From contig NC_057763.1 of NCBI RefSeq assembly GCF_010389155.1, forward strand, positions 5,704,649 through 5,768,648: a DNA stretch of 64,000 bases. Reading direction: 5' to 3'. The DNA comes from Erigeron canadensis (taxonomy: Eukaryota > Streptophyta > Magnoliopsida > Asterales > Asteraceae). The notes under the pieces are model-generated. The model was not told the origin of the DNA. It saw nothing but the letters and a program-made list of their open reading frames with translations, and ran no database searches. Positions 11,210-22,031 of the stretch are shown here, piece after piece; the stretch's first letter is position 1; the number at the start of each line of letters is the position of its first letter. A program made the position numbers and the translations under genes.

Positions 11210-11556
11210 CTTGTTAGAATTGAACCTCTTGTGACATTGCCGACCGCAAGTATGACTTTAATAGCTTAAGTTTTGAAAAACTTCTTTTTGTAGTTGCCAC
11301 AGTCACCGGAATAGTCAACAACACTCTATATGCAATACATGCATTAGGAAAACAATCCACCTGTTTTATAGTGTAAAATCTCAAGTCCTCCCATATTATT
11401 ATTACAAGGTAGTAAATTCCTAAGCAACTTCAGCTCTACATATAGTTCATTTGCATCGATTTCAGATTGTCCACCATTCTTGAGAGCATTATCTAGACGA
11501 CTACAACATGCATTAAGGCTCTTGTGATCAAAAGAGTGCAACTTGTTAGAATTAAA
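10895..11556. repeat. Tandem duplication, period about 331 bp, inside the hAT transposase remnant
   Basis: CTCTTGTGACATTG at 10895 recurs at 11226. The sequence then follows in parallel for about 330 bp to CAACTTGTTAGAATT in both units. Differences are scattered substitutions, a 3-bp ATT gain and a small deletion in the second unit. The joint explains why the protein fragment appears twice. Confidence 0.88.
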
Positions 11557-11640
11557 CAAGGAGTCAAAAGTGTTTTCATACTCTTTGTATTGTTCGAATC
11601 TTCTTTTAAGAGTAGCAACTGCTTGATCAACAATGTACAA
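11226..11640 (-). pseudogene. Second, duplicated hAT transposase fragment (frameshifted)
   Basis: The minus-strand translation begins MYIVDQAVATLKRRFEQYKE and runs through [20 protein letters not shown] and MGGLEILHYKTGG. It then frameshifts, and the continuation to 11226 repeats the PVTVATT block of the neighbouring copy, here ending prematurely. This copy holds the protein stretch that should precede the 10769-11209 fragment. Confidence 0.75.
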
Positions 11641-11849
11641 GAAGTATTTAGTGTGTGGACTTTTTGTAATTCCAATGTCTTATAAAAATTACATTTAATT
11701 TTGTTATCTATAAATTTTGAGAATAATAGTTTATAATAAATGTTTAAATTATATTAATATTAAACTAAGAATTTTTATAAAATGGGGGCCCGTCATAAAA
11801 AAAGGAGCCCACTTTAAAAGTGGGGTCCCTGTGCGCTGACCTATATTAC

Positions 11850-12840
11850 ACATGCTAAGATCCTGCACTGTTTATTACTAGTTCCTATTCAACTATTGAA
11901 AATAAATTATTTATACACATCGATCATGAACAGTTGATCAATTATTTTGGTTCCATGAGCCAAAAGTATGACACTATTCAAAACGTAAATTAATTATGAT
12001 GCATATAACAATTAGTTAAAAAGTTTTGCTAAGATTTTTCTTTTAACAAATTTATGGTTTATTGCCATAGTTATTTTGATGCTCTTATAAATATAAACTT
12101 ACTAGCTTTTTTTGCTCCTAATGAAATTTTTAGCGTTTAGTGGGCACCATTAATATTATTGAGCAATGGAACGGGTTTGGTCTAATACACATAGACACAT
12201 GACACACAGTGGCGAAGCCACACTTGTATGTGGAAGGGCCAAGGCCCACCCCACCCTCTTACTAACAGTATTTATATGTATGTTTTTATCAAAATTTAGC
12301 CCATAACTTAGATGGCTCATCCAAGTAAAATAAAACCAAATAAACTCAAGTAAATATATATCTTCGTTGTTTCTTTTGGTCTTGGAGTTTTGTGATACAC
12401 ATTATCTCTACAAGTTTATGAATCAGACAAAGCTATATTGTAATCTATCTTTTTATATTATGCTGTGCTTTTTTTTAAATAATTTGTAGCTTTTATTAAT
12501 GAAATGTAGCAAGAAAATTTGTTGCTAATTGTTGCCACGGGTATAACTTAGTTACAAGCAAGTTCAATATATAAATACATGCATGTTGCTAATTGTAGTC
12601 CATGAATTCCAATCAAGCTTGTGATCGATGTCGACGCTTGTGTTAATTGGCAATCTATAAAAGGGACATGTTTATATAGTAGGGGATGGTGTTTGCTTCC
12701 ACAATATCTTTCGTATGTATGGATGACTGAGTACGTTGTGCCGAAATTGCTCATGTTGATACCAAACAAACCCGCAGGAAATTTTTTACTTTATGCTGAA
12801 AACAATCGTTCTCTTCATGTATTACTCAACCTCTTTCTAT
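11850..12840. other. AT-rich spacer
   Basis: No gene I can support. A CAGTGGCGAAGCC motif at 12207-12219 resembles one end of another hAT-like element, but I found no partner. Sequence from about 12620 may contain a heavily decayed upstream part of the reverse-transcriptase-like fragment described next (VDACVNW could correspond to a conserved HACVDLTG block), but this is weak. Confidence 0.4.
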
Positions 12841-13650
12841 GGAGGGTGGCCAAACATGAGAAGGCGTGTCTTAATAATCAACACGTATTTATACAATTTG
12901 CATTTCATACATTTGGGTTTCTTGCACCTGAGGCGGTTGAGCTACTTAATAGGATACAACGGGTCATGCACACAGTGTCGGCTTAAGCTTTCTAGAGGCC
13001 TTAAACGAGATCATATTTTGGGGGCCCAATTCATTAGTATACAAAACAAACAAAACAAGAAAAAGGTATTGTGAAAGGCAACGTGAAAGTCATTGACATT
13101 GCTGGTTTGCTGCTTTTCATTGTGATGTGATTTAGTGATCAAAATTTTATCTTATGAAAATGATACTCGCTACTGTGAAGAAGATGTTACATCCATATTT
13201 CCATTCTGTTTTATTCTGAGTAATAAAAAAACAATATGATAAGTTTAGATCAAATGGTGCGTACCTAATAACTCATTCATAGCCATATCATCTTGGATCA
13301 ATTCAATTTTCAAGTTCATATCATTGAGCAGCAGTAATAATTATATGGTCTCCTCCTTCTCTTTTCTAAAGGCTGAAGGTAAAGGGTTGGTTTTTAAATT
13401 AGCAAACAGCCGTTTACTTCTTTTTAATGATAATATTAACCCTAATATCTAAAATGATAAGCCTATTATAAATTTTGGGGGCCTTAAAAAGGTGGGGGCC
13501 CAAAACTGCTGCCTAATCCTTGAGAACTATTGGGCCGGCTCTGCATGCACACTAACGTCATGATGCCAAGATACATGAATGTAGTTTTTAAACGTCTTGG
13601 TTTTTCCATAAAATAGGGTTAGCGGCACATCTTGCTGCCGGTTTGCGTTA
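12841..13650 (+). pseudogene. C-terminal fragment of a plant reverse-transcriptase-like (LINE-like) protein, split by a hAT MITE
   Basis: Before the MITE the translation reads RVAKHEKACLNNQHVFIQFA, FHTFGFLAPEAVELLNRIQR, VMHT (12841-12972). After it (13544 on) it continues NVMMPRYMNVVFKRLGFSIK, then a stop and decay. From memory this matches the C-terminus of a widespread plant protein family with a reverse transcriptase domain, whose tail includes an A-C-x-x-N-Q-H-V-F-x-P-F-A-F-D-T-F-G-F-L-A-P-E block. No RT catalytic region is present here. It is a dead fragment, interesting mainly as the target of the MITE. Confidence 0.6.
12973..13543. mobile_element. Non-autonomous hAT-type element with perfect 8-bp target duplication
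   Basis: 571 bp. The left end CAGTGTCGGC and the right-end complement CAGAGCCGGC are terminal inverted repeats (8 of 10). Identical CATGCACA copies lie at 12965-12972 and 13544-13551. Just inside both ends are gggggccc-type blocks like those in the 10556-11841 hAT remnant, so the two probably belong to related families. No transposase is encoded. Confidence 0.9.
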
Positions 13651-14686
13651 TATTCTTATGTAAAAAAATTTTAAAGTAGGATGAAATAAAGAAATAATAA
13701 AGTTTATTAGAAAAAAGACTTTATGTTAAGAAAAAATAATACCAAGAAAACCTACAAACTCGTAATCGATAGATATTTCTTAATGGTTGTTGATTACCAT
13801 AAAATATATGGGAATTTGAAAGAACAGAATTCGGATTTTCTTCATAGGAAATTTTAAACTACATTACACCAAATTCTTATATCAATTGGGAACCAAACAA
13901 TCGAGGTCAAGCTCCAAAAACAAGAGAGGAAGACATAATGGTCTGCTATCAATTTTCATCTATTCTCCAAAATCCAAATGTAGATACAAGAATTAAATAT
14001 ATACGCAATCACAACAAAGCAGTTATCAGGAAAGATAGGTCACATGCCTTATTTTAAGAAAACACTCGTGCCACTACTTCTACCCTTCTGGCCTTCTAAG
14101 CTAACATTGAAAAAATCAGATAATAACACATGCTAAATTAAGTGACTGCAATGAGTGCAAAGTAAATGCAACGGGCTAATAGGAACTTGGGCCCTAAATT
14201 TAATTTAGTAGCTTGGCGGGCTCTTTCATACTACAGAGTCCATACGACCATACCGTATCACTTTTCTTTCAAGAACCAGGTAACCATCAGTAAAGCCGCA
14301 CATTCTTTCCTTTATACATGCACGTAAATAAATGAATGTTGGGCGTTATCCAGAAAACATTATGTTTTTTAACGATTTAATGAAAAAAATATATTCAAAT
14401 CTATTAATATAAATCTTTTAGTAGAAATAACGAAATGTCTAAAAATAAGTATATTAATATCAATAACAACACTTTTAAAAGAATGAGAAAATATATTACG
14501 AATATAATATCAATAATAGAAAATAATATGACAATGAAATATTTTTAATATTAGCTACGACATTTCGATAATGATGAGATAATGTGATACAAATAGATAT
14601 ACGTTCATGGATCGAGGTTAAAAACCACAAATTATTTAGGAAAACATGTGTTATTCATTTGATTTAAGAATAAACAACTGACATTT

Positions 14687-15060
14687 GTCAGTTAAAAAAC
14701 AGTAAAGTTTTTGTATGAAAGTGAAAATAGTCTGAATAAAAGTTTAATGCTAAAAGTGTAAGAGACTAACATTTTGTGGTCAAAATAAAAGAAAATCAAA
14801 AAAGTATAAAAGTTTAATTCTAAAAGTATAAGGGATTAAAATATTGTAGTGAAAATAGAAAATAAAAATAAAAAAGGTTACTATTCTTTACACGAGGCAG
14901 TTAAAAAACGAACAATAAAATATTTGTGTGAATATGAAAATAGTTTGCATAAAAGTGTAATAGGCTATAGTGAAAATAAAAGATGAAACATTTAGTGTTG
15001 AAAGTATAATGATTTAAAATGTTGTGAAAATAGAAAAAATAAAAAATTATTATTTGTACA
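14687..15060. repeat. Degenerate tandem repeat, period about 209 bp
   Basis: CAGTTAAAAAAC at 14688 recurs near 14897. In both units it is followed by a run of GTGAAAATAG / GAATAAAAG / AAAGTATAA words. The copies are very diverged, so the boundaries are approximate. Confidence 0.45.
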
Positions 15061-15188
15061 ACGAAGATTTTTATTATATATATGAATAATATATGTAACT
15101 TGTTTTTCATTTGGGCACAAATCACTTGTTTTACTATCATATTTAAGACATATGTAACTAAAACAAAACGATTTGGCAGAATTATACG

Positions 15189-15262
15189 GTTTTCACTTTT
15201 AATACAGTACTATATATTTCTAGTTGTTTTCACTTTTAATACAGTACTATATATTTCTAGTT
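15189..15262. repeat. 37-bp tandem duplication, two near-identical units
   Basis: GTTTTCACTTTTAATACAGT plus the following 17 bases occurs at 15189-15225 and again at 15226-15262. Short GGCAGAATTATA words flank the pair near 15175 and 15305. Confidence 0.9.
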
Positions 15263-16024
15263 TTCTACTATATTCATTCTTTTATCGGTGTAGAAAACAG
15301 TTTGGCAGAATTATAGGGAATAGGGGACGGCTAAGGAAGTATCACGCATTCACGCCTACCATCAAAATACGTTCCACGTTCCAAATTTAGTCAGAGTCAG
15401 TCACTCAGTCAAACATACATTTTATTACTATCTGAAAAATATTCAAAATATATCCACCACTCCATCACCTATGCTAAAAAAAGAATTAAATAAATAAAAG
15501 GTAATTTTACCATTTGAAGGGTAGTCTAGAAAACAAAGTAATTTTACCATTTGAAATAAAAAGTATAATGAGTTATTCATCCAGGTAACTAAAAAACGGT
15601 GAGAAATTTTGCATATCCAAACCGAATTGTCATTCCAGTTGGAATTCCTGTATGCCGTTAAAAAGAAAAAAACTAACTACTACGAGTACTATTTATCGAT
15701 AAAAAATTTAAAGCAATATAACAACCAAAGTAAATAAAAAGTGAAACAAAATCCAAAAATATTCATCATCATCATCATTCATCAATTGATTCATTAACCA
15801 AAATAACAATCACTACAATTGCTATTAAAAAAAAAAACCTAAAATAATCATCCCCCAAAATTCGGATTTAAATCTCGAAAACCACACATCTCATTGAAAC
15901 CTGTTTACATTATAATATCAGGTTCACGGATATGCTTTTTTTTCAAGATATTTTCAAATCTAACCAACAAAAAAAACTTCCAATTTTTCAATTTCCCCCA
16001 ATATTCAATTTTGACTTTCTAAAG

Positions 16025-16534
16025 TCAAACCCTAGCTTTCTGCAACAATGGAGTAAATCCACGGCAATTCAAATTGTTAACAGCAACATCCTTACAACGC
16101 GGAACGGAATCTATTTCCAGATCGTTAAACATCTCCACGAAATCATCCAAATCAAGCGACGACAATCCGACGTCGTTTCGGTTCAACACTTTGATTAACT
16201 TTTTGAAAAAGCTGACGTCACAGGGGATGACGAGGCCGCCAGGCGATTGGAAACCGAATTCTTCTTCTGCTTTGTTGAGTAAGGAAACGAAAACCGGAAG
16301 GTTGAGGAACCGTGTCGGAATGATGAAACGGCGTCGTTCTGGACCGATGTAAACGGCTAGGGTTCCGGCGGAAGGAATGCGGTGGTTTTCGGAATCGGAA
16401 TCGGAGGTGAATGGAGAGGTGGTGGTGGTGATGCAGCGGCGGCGCCAGCGTTGCATGACTTGTTTGAGACGGACGATTTGGCTGATTTTGTTGTTGTTGC
16501 TGCGTTTTTTGGTGGCCGGAAAAGTAGATGCCAT
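16025..16534 (-). CDS. SAUR-like auxin-responsive protein
   Basis: A 169-residue single-exon frame. The N-terminus has KISQIVRLKQVMQRWRRR, the basic segment typical of long SAUR proteins (SAUR36/37/71-like). The SAUR core (about residues 56-125) shows AGTLAVYIGPERRRFIIPTR, FLNLPVFVSLLNKAEEEFGF and GGLVIPCDVSFFKKLIKVL. The C-terminal 40 residues are acidic, then basic. SAURs are small plant proteins that in known cases inhibit PP2C.D phosphatases at the plasma membrane and promote cell expansion; the role of this member is inferred. The start codon at 16532-16534 is the first Met before the conserved basic segment. No frameshift or stop is seen. Upstream (16550-16760) are GA/CT-rich and TATA-rich tracts suitable for a promoter. 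I see no canonical TGTCTC auxin box close to the start. Confidence 0.92.
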   Translation of the reverse strand: MASTFPATKKRSNNNKISQIVRLKQVMQRWRRRCITTTTSPFTSDSDSENHRIPSAGTLAVYIGPERRRFIIPTRFLNLPVFVSLLNKAEEEFGFQSPGGLVIPCDVSFFKKLIKVLNRNDVGLSSLDLDDFVEMFNDLEIDSVPRCKDVAVNNLNCRGFTPLLQKARV

Positions 16535-16975
16535 TGTGAGAGAGAGAGATTTGAAGCGGCGGTTGGAGAAGGTAGTTGTGAGATAAAAAGTTGGAAAGAG
16601 GGATTTTTTTTTTTAATATGTAGTGCGATATATAGAGATATATAGATATAGATGTGATAGTATATGAATTTGTGTGTGTGTATGATAGAGAGGTGGAATA
16701 TGAGTCAAATTGTTGTATCCATTCTAAAAGGATATATACATAGAAAGGAATATGTTTTTGGAAACAGTTGGAGTACACCTAAAAAGTTATAAACCGTTTT
16801 ATTTGTTTATTTTCGTTTTATCAATTTTCAAGTTTTTAATATGAGAACTCATATTAGTACCATGTTCTTTTTATCCATATACCATTTGGTACAATTATAA
16901 ATATAATAACAAACTATACAAATATGATATGCACAGCATTAATAGATTAATCAAAACTTATAGTACGATTAGGGC

Positions 16976-17550
16976 CAGAGATGGAGCCAGAAATTTTTTT
17001 ACAAAGGGACAATTTTAAAAGTTGTTTATCAAATTTATAAGAGTTATATCCGAGAATGTAAAAAAAATTAGACCTAGCTCAGGGTTAGAACATCGACCCT
17101 CAAATTCCATTCCCCACATCGAGTGTAACGCTCATATTGGAAAAAAAAACTGATTATTTTTTAATAAATAAACACCACACTTGCCGGACAAGGTCTTATT
17201 AAATGAAAACTTATACAATTATAATATAGGAAACCATTAAATATAATTTTTTTATGAAATAAATAGCTTGTATATTTATATTTTCTACATAACTATTATG
17301 ATTATTAAAAACAACTCAAGTTTTTTATACTACCAACGGAAATTCTTCGATGAGCAATGACTTCCAAAGGATAAGTTTATGACATCGAAAATAATATTTG
17401 TACGTATTTCATATTCATTTTTTCTTATTTTGAGAAAAAATACACACATATCATTTAAATTTAAAAAATTACATTGTATCAAATTTGGAGTGGGGGCAGC
17501 TGACCCCGCTGCCCCCATTGTCAGTTGCCCCCATTGTAGATCCGTCCATG
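16976..17550. mobile_element. Non-autonomous hAT-type element upstream of the SAUR gene
   Basis: The left end CAGAGATGGAGCCA and the right-end complement CATGGACGGATCTA are an imperfect terminal inverted repeat. Flanks ATTAGGGC (16968-16975) and ATTAGAGG (17551-17558) agree at 6 of 8. Near the right end, GGGGGCA(A/G)CTGA-type segments form short inverted repeats around 17491-17535. No transposase frame is present. Its right flank overlaps the end of the neighbouring Harbinger-type element. Confidence 0.72.
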
Positions 17551-17554
17551 ATTA

Positions 17555-17919
17555 GAGGCAAAGGTGTAGTGCCAAGAATTGGCAAATTAACAAGTTTTGG
17601 CAAAGTTTCTTCCAATAAGAAAATGTCACGTGTACAAACCAAAAACTAGTCAATTCTTGCCAAAAAAATGTTGTATAATAGAGGGTTTTTTTTTTGCCAA
17701 TTTGGAAAAAAAAACCCACACACGCTCCAACGTTCACTTTTCCTGCCAAAATGCCCACGTGGCATTTGCCCAATGTTTACTGGCATCGGCCAAAACTAGC
17801 CGATGTAACTTGCCAAAACTTGCCAATATAACTTGCCAAAACTTGTTGATGCATGTGCTATAGGCTTTGCCAAAGAGTCGATATTAGCCAATCTTTTTTG
17901 TCGACTACACCCTTGCCCC
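17555..17919. mobile_element. PIF/Harbinger (Tourist)-type MITE with TTA duplication
   Basis: 365 bp. The left end GAGGCAAAGGTGTAGT and the right-end complement GGGGCAAGGGTGTAGT match at 14 of 16. TTA flanks both ends (17552-17554 and 17920-17922). The interior is rich in TTGCCAA / TTGGCAA words in both orientations. No coding capacity. Confidence 0.8.
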
Positions 17920-17922
17920 TTA

Positions 17923-19590
17923 TCAATTCTCTTTTAAGATATGGTGATGTAAAACACTAAAACTCGACCGAGTTAGCCGAGAACTCGGACTTCGGATCGA
18001 CTTAATCACGATCACATTCGGTTGGATCGGTCTAAGAAACAGTTAACATTCAAGAATCAGTAAACGTTAAAAAAATCTTTTATTTTGTAGAGCCTTGATT
18101 ATCCACAGAAAAATTTGTTAGTCTTCATAACAATTGAATTAAAGCCCAGTTGATAAATATATATGTATATTGCATCATAAAGTATTTGAGACGTGTTTTA
18201 AAAGTTGATTTTTATATTTACTTAGCTTATTGAAAACTTGACTTTTCTATTTGAAGTAAGCGGGTTTTACCAATAATTTTCATCAGCTCACGGACCGACA
18301 GGTTATTGAGTTTCTCTTCGAACTAGAGTAACCCGGGTATTTTAGGGTTTCGTACAACTGGATTTAGTCAGACATGCGGAGACTTTTCACCAATAAATCA
18401 TTTCAAATGATTATATTTGTTAGCGGTTAAAAAAAACAAAAACATGATATATGTTTAATGATCATACAAAAACCAACCTATTGTTTGTTTGATAACTGTT
18501 ACATATAATTTTGATGAAAGTTTATATCGATGGTAAGTGAGGGATTAGATCAATAACTTGTTATATTATATTAATATTTCAAGTTTCGTTAATAATAGCT
18601 TTTAACGTTGTTATTAATGTATAAATTAATTATGTTTTTATCATAAAATTTAAAAAATGATCTTTAAATATAAAAGAGTTATTATGTAGGTTAATGACAA
18701 AGCTATTATTAAAGAATCCATTATTATTAACATAAGCTTTTAGAAGTATTATTTGAGATGAGACAAATAATGCTATGAATATAGAAACATATATACATGT
18801 GTTAACTATATAAATAGAAAATAATAGAAACATATATATGTGTTAACTATATAAATAGAAAATAAGATAATAACTGAGAAGGAGATTTCCTAAGTTCTTT
18901 ATTATGAAGAAACTTTTGACCATTGAAATAAAAATTAATGATCAAGATTCAAAGATAATCTTTTAATTTTAACCATAGATTTTAATTCGATAACGAAAAT
19001 GTTTCCAACTTAATCCATGAAGTTAAAAACAACTTGAGAAAATCCCTCTTTATCTTGTAACTAGACAAGGTAGTGTAGATCTTTACCCCGCCATGACTTC
19101 TTTTTCATCCTTTCCCAAAATTGAAAACAAAATGTCTATATCACTAAATCAAAATTTTCCATTAACGTGCGTGAGTGCACATCCATACCTAAATGCATAT
19201 TTGAAAAGATTTGCGATTTAATAAAAGTTAAAGCAATAAAGTTTCAAACTTTAATATAACATATGTAAACTAGTATAAATAATAAATTATAGTATAATAT
19301 TATATATTGTAATAAATATAGTTTTAATAACGAGGTTATATTAATATGTAGTAATTAGATGTATGTCCATGTGTTGTGGTGGTAGTTATAGAGTTGTATA
19401 TTAATATAAGAGTAATTGATGTAAAAGCGGTAGTGTAGCTATTTTAAACGGCGGATATATAAGTTGTAAATGATTTTGTTAAGAGTATTAAAGTTATATT
19501 AAATGAGATTTAAAATACGAGTAGTAACTAAGAAAGAGGGGTAGTTTGGAACTTTTTATATATCAAGGTTTTTTTTGAAAAATTTAGAGG
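17923..19590. other. AT-rich spacer
   Basis: No gene is recognisable. A GC-richer patch at 17955-18040 with CGAG/CTCGG words may be the edge of an old element. The remainder is AT-rich, apart from the short tandem duplication at 18781-18864. Confidence 0.5.
18781..18864. repeat. Tandem duplication of a 41-43 bp unit
   Basis: ATAGAAACATATATACATGT plus 23 bases (18781-18823) is repeated at 18824-18864 with a 2-bp loss in the TA run. Confidence 0.9.
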
Positions 19591-19738
19591 GGGTAAATCT
19601 ATATCTATATAATCTATAATCTAATACTATTTTATAAAACATTTTGCCCTTTTTCAAATCTCAATTAACTAATTGAACTACCTAAATTACCCATTTTCTT
19701 TATTTACTAATATAAACATTTCTACTGAATATACATAT

Positions 19739-20085
19739 AATTCCCTTAAATCTCAACCATTCATTTTTTTTTTCCTCAAATCTCAACCACTCATTTTTCT
19801 CTCTCATCCATAAATTATTTTATTCCTCTAATTCATTCAAAATCTTTTATCTCAAAAATTATATATTGGTAAATTATAAAAATTGTATGGGTGTTCTTAA
19901 ATTTCATGCTCTTTCATTAGAGATGTTATTCGTTATACTTTCGACAATTTTTTTAAATCCGAGGGCGGAGCTCGTACGACTAAGACATTTGGCTATCATA
20001 CTCTATGACTTGACCTATCACCCTCACCATCTCACCGTTGCAACGCGCGGACACTATCTCTCGTACATTATAAAGTAGGAACACC
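19739..20085 (+). repeat. Helitron-like repeat, copy 1
   Basis: It shares with 20766-21123 an ordered series of blocks: CTTAAATCTCAACCA, TCCTCAAATCTCAACCACTC, AATTATAAAAATTGTATGGG, TTGGCTATCA, CTATCACCCTCACCAT and a terminal hairpin-like TTGCAACGCGCGGACAC. The last block resembles the 3' ends of plant Helitrons. A 5' end of the TCTATATAATC type lies upstream near 19600. A clear CTRR terminus is not visible, so the class is tentative. Apparent ORFs here are translations of the repeat. Confidence 0.5.
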
Positions 20086-20181
20086 TTTTTTTTTAAATCT
20101 CAATTAAGGATTTGAAATACCTAATATACTCCTCTTTTTATTCACTAATTTAAACATCTATATTTAATATATCTACTAATC

Positions 20182-20240
20182 CTAGTACCCGTACGATGTA
20201 CGATAGCTATATAGATTGTATTATAAAGAAATTCGAATAT
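20182..20240 (-). mobile_element. Helitron-like 3' terminus (reverse orientation)
   Basis: Read on the minus strand it is CGTACATCGTACGGGTACTAG: a short hairpin (CGTAC-ATC-GTACG) shortly before a terminal CTAG, as at Helitron 3' ends. The following base is G rather than the expected T. The 5' end was not located; the element would extend to higher coordinates. Confidence 0.4.
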
Positions 20241-20765
20241 GCCTTATACATGATTAATTCTTGAGTAAGAACTAAATTGTGGTTAAAGTAAATCGATGAA
20301 CGAAGCTAAATTATAATAAGCAGCAATGATAAATATAATATATGTTTAGTTAGAGTTTTGAATTTACCTTAAAATTTTAGAACCACATCAAAATTAGAAC
20401 TTGTAAGCATAGTGGAGAATGCCAAATAGCCTTGTGATTTCGGATCGTAAACTCAAAATTTGAACTTTCCATGTTAATAACTTAGTATATTTAATATAAC
20501 TAATAAGAGTTGAAGAAATGAGAAAGAAAATGAGACAATTTATTAACTAAAAAACGATCAATCAAATAATTTTATAATATCTTTTGTATTAATAAGCCAA
20601 GAGTTAGATATTAGTTCTAACTTCTAAGTCTAATAAGGAAATTGAATTTATATACAACTAAAAAAACTAATTTAACAAAATAAATTAAAAGTACACGTGT
20701 CGATCAATGATTATGTCACGTGTCGTTTCAAAAATATCTCAATCCTGTTTTAGTTTATTGGTAGA

Positions 20766-21123
20766 TAATACCCTTAAATCTCAACCACTCATTTTCTTCT
20801 CTCTCCTCAAATCTCAACCACTCAGTTTTTTCTCTCACCTTCATAAATCATTTTATTCCCCTAATTCATTCAAAATCTGTTATCTCAAAAACCGTATATT
20901 GATAAATTATAAAAATTGTATGGGTGTTCTTAATGTTTCATGTTCTTTCATTAAATATGTCATTCGATATACTTTTGACGAATTTTTAATTCCGAGAGCG
21001 GAGCCTGTACGGATAAAGCATTTGGCTATCACATTGTATGACTTATCACCTCCTATGACCTATCACCCTCACCATATCACCGTCGCAAGATGCGGACACT
21101 TTCTCTCATATTTAATAAGGTAG
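20766..21123 (+). repeat. Helitron-like repeat, copy 2
   Basis: Parallel to 19739-20085 with about 80% similarity by eye and an extra CACCTCCTATGACCTAT-type duplication near 21050. It ends with CGTCGCAAGATGCGGACAC, the counterpart of the copy-1 terminal block. Between the copies lies AT-rich DNA (20090-20760) without a gene. Confidence 0.5.
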
Positions 21124-22031
21124 TATAGATATAAAGGTTTTAGGTATAATATAACAAGTATTAAAGTAAAATAAATAAAACAATAGGTTTCTATTCATTG
21201 AAAATCACCGTGTATCATAAAAATCATCATGCATCAATTGCTTTGTGACTCTTTGTACATCAATTTAATCATGATATAAGGGTCAAGCTCTTATCCAATT
21301 TATACGTGTTTTACAATATTCAACTATTAGATATAGATAAATAATAATGTTTTGAAGATGTATGGAATTTCGAACGAATAACATGGAATAAATAATTCAC
21401 AAAACTTCATCAATTTCCTTAACACTTAACAATATATTAAAATGCATAGAAATAACATATTTTTATTGAGAAAACACTAAAATAGACCCTCTTTAATTCA
21501 TCACAGGCTTTTGTGAATTTTCAATTTGGTTACTCGTAATATTATATTGTACCGTTTGCATAGATATATACATACATGTGACTATGTGAGTGTGTGCAAA
21601 GTAAATGTGTATTTGTAATTGTGTTTCTTTTAGTGTGCGTGCCACGTACATAAAGTGGCTTCATATTGTGTCACTTTTCCAGTAATGAGGAGTTTAAAAT
21701 ACTAAAATAGAGAACACGCTTCTTTCTTTTCTTTTATTTATTTTTTTCCCCTCTTTTTATATTGTACGAGACTGTACACAACCGTACATTAACTTTTGAC
21801 CGTCCCTTTGAGTTTTGGAGAACCCCGGTTGCTTAGCTTAAAGGTTCAAATATAATATTGGGTTAAATGACTCTTCAAAAATGGAAATGACATATAGTCA
21901 TAGAAATATATTTGTTTGTGAAGATTTGAAGATCATATCTTCTTATGTAGGTTCGGGTGAAATGACTCTTCAAAACGTTGATGTTTTCCTACGCATAACT
22001 TTTGCAAAGTATAAAACTCCTCTTTTTAATT
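21124..22031. other. AT-rich spacer
   Basis: No gene or repeat that I can define. Short words GGTTAAATGACTCTTCAAAA and GGTGAAATGACTCTTCAAAA (21863 and 21958) form a loose direct repeat. Confidence 0.45.

Larger units (their letters stand above)
10556..11841 (-). mobile_element. Decayed hAT transposon carrying transposase remnants
   Basis: It contains minus-strand hAT transposase C-terminal sequence. The left edge TAGGGCCGGC resembles the CAGGGCCGGC end type of many plant hATs. The right edge (about GCGCTGACC) is a poor inverted match. Flanks TTTATTGC and TATATTAC agree at 6 of 8, so the exact ends are provisional. GGGGCCC-rich sequence lies just inside both ends. Confidence 0.5.
13651..16024. 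other. AT-rich spacer downstream of the SAUR gene
   Basis: I see no protein or RNA gene. It holds two weak repeat patterns, listed separately, and otherwise low-complexity AT-rich DNA. The last few hundred bases before 16025 would include the 3' untranslated region of the minus-strand SAUR gene; I could not place a poly(A) site with confidence. Confidence 0.5.

Noticed and set aside
12207..12219. CAGTGGCGAAGCC, similar to a hAT terminal repeat
   Set aside because: No inverted partner or 8-bp duplication found nearby.
16218..16778. A 186-codon minus-strand open frame overlapping the SAUR gene
   Set aside because: It overlaps the SAUR coding region in another frame and has low-complexity His/Ser-rich composition; the SAUR frame has the conserved domain.
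19866..21123. Two similar open frames (70 and 138 codons, MGVL...YHPHH...) that look like a small protein family
   Set aside because: The similarity is that of a duplicated Helitron-like repeat; the start and frame are not conserved and the codons run through the repeat end.
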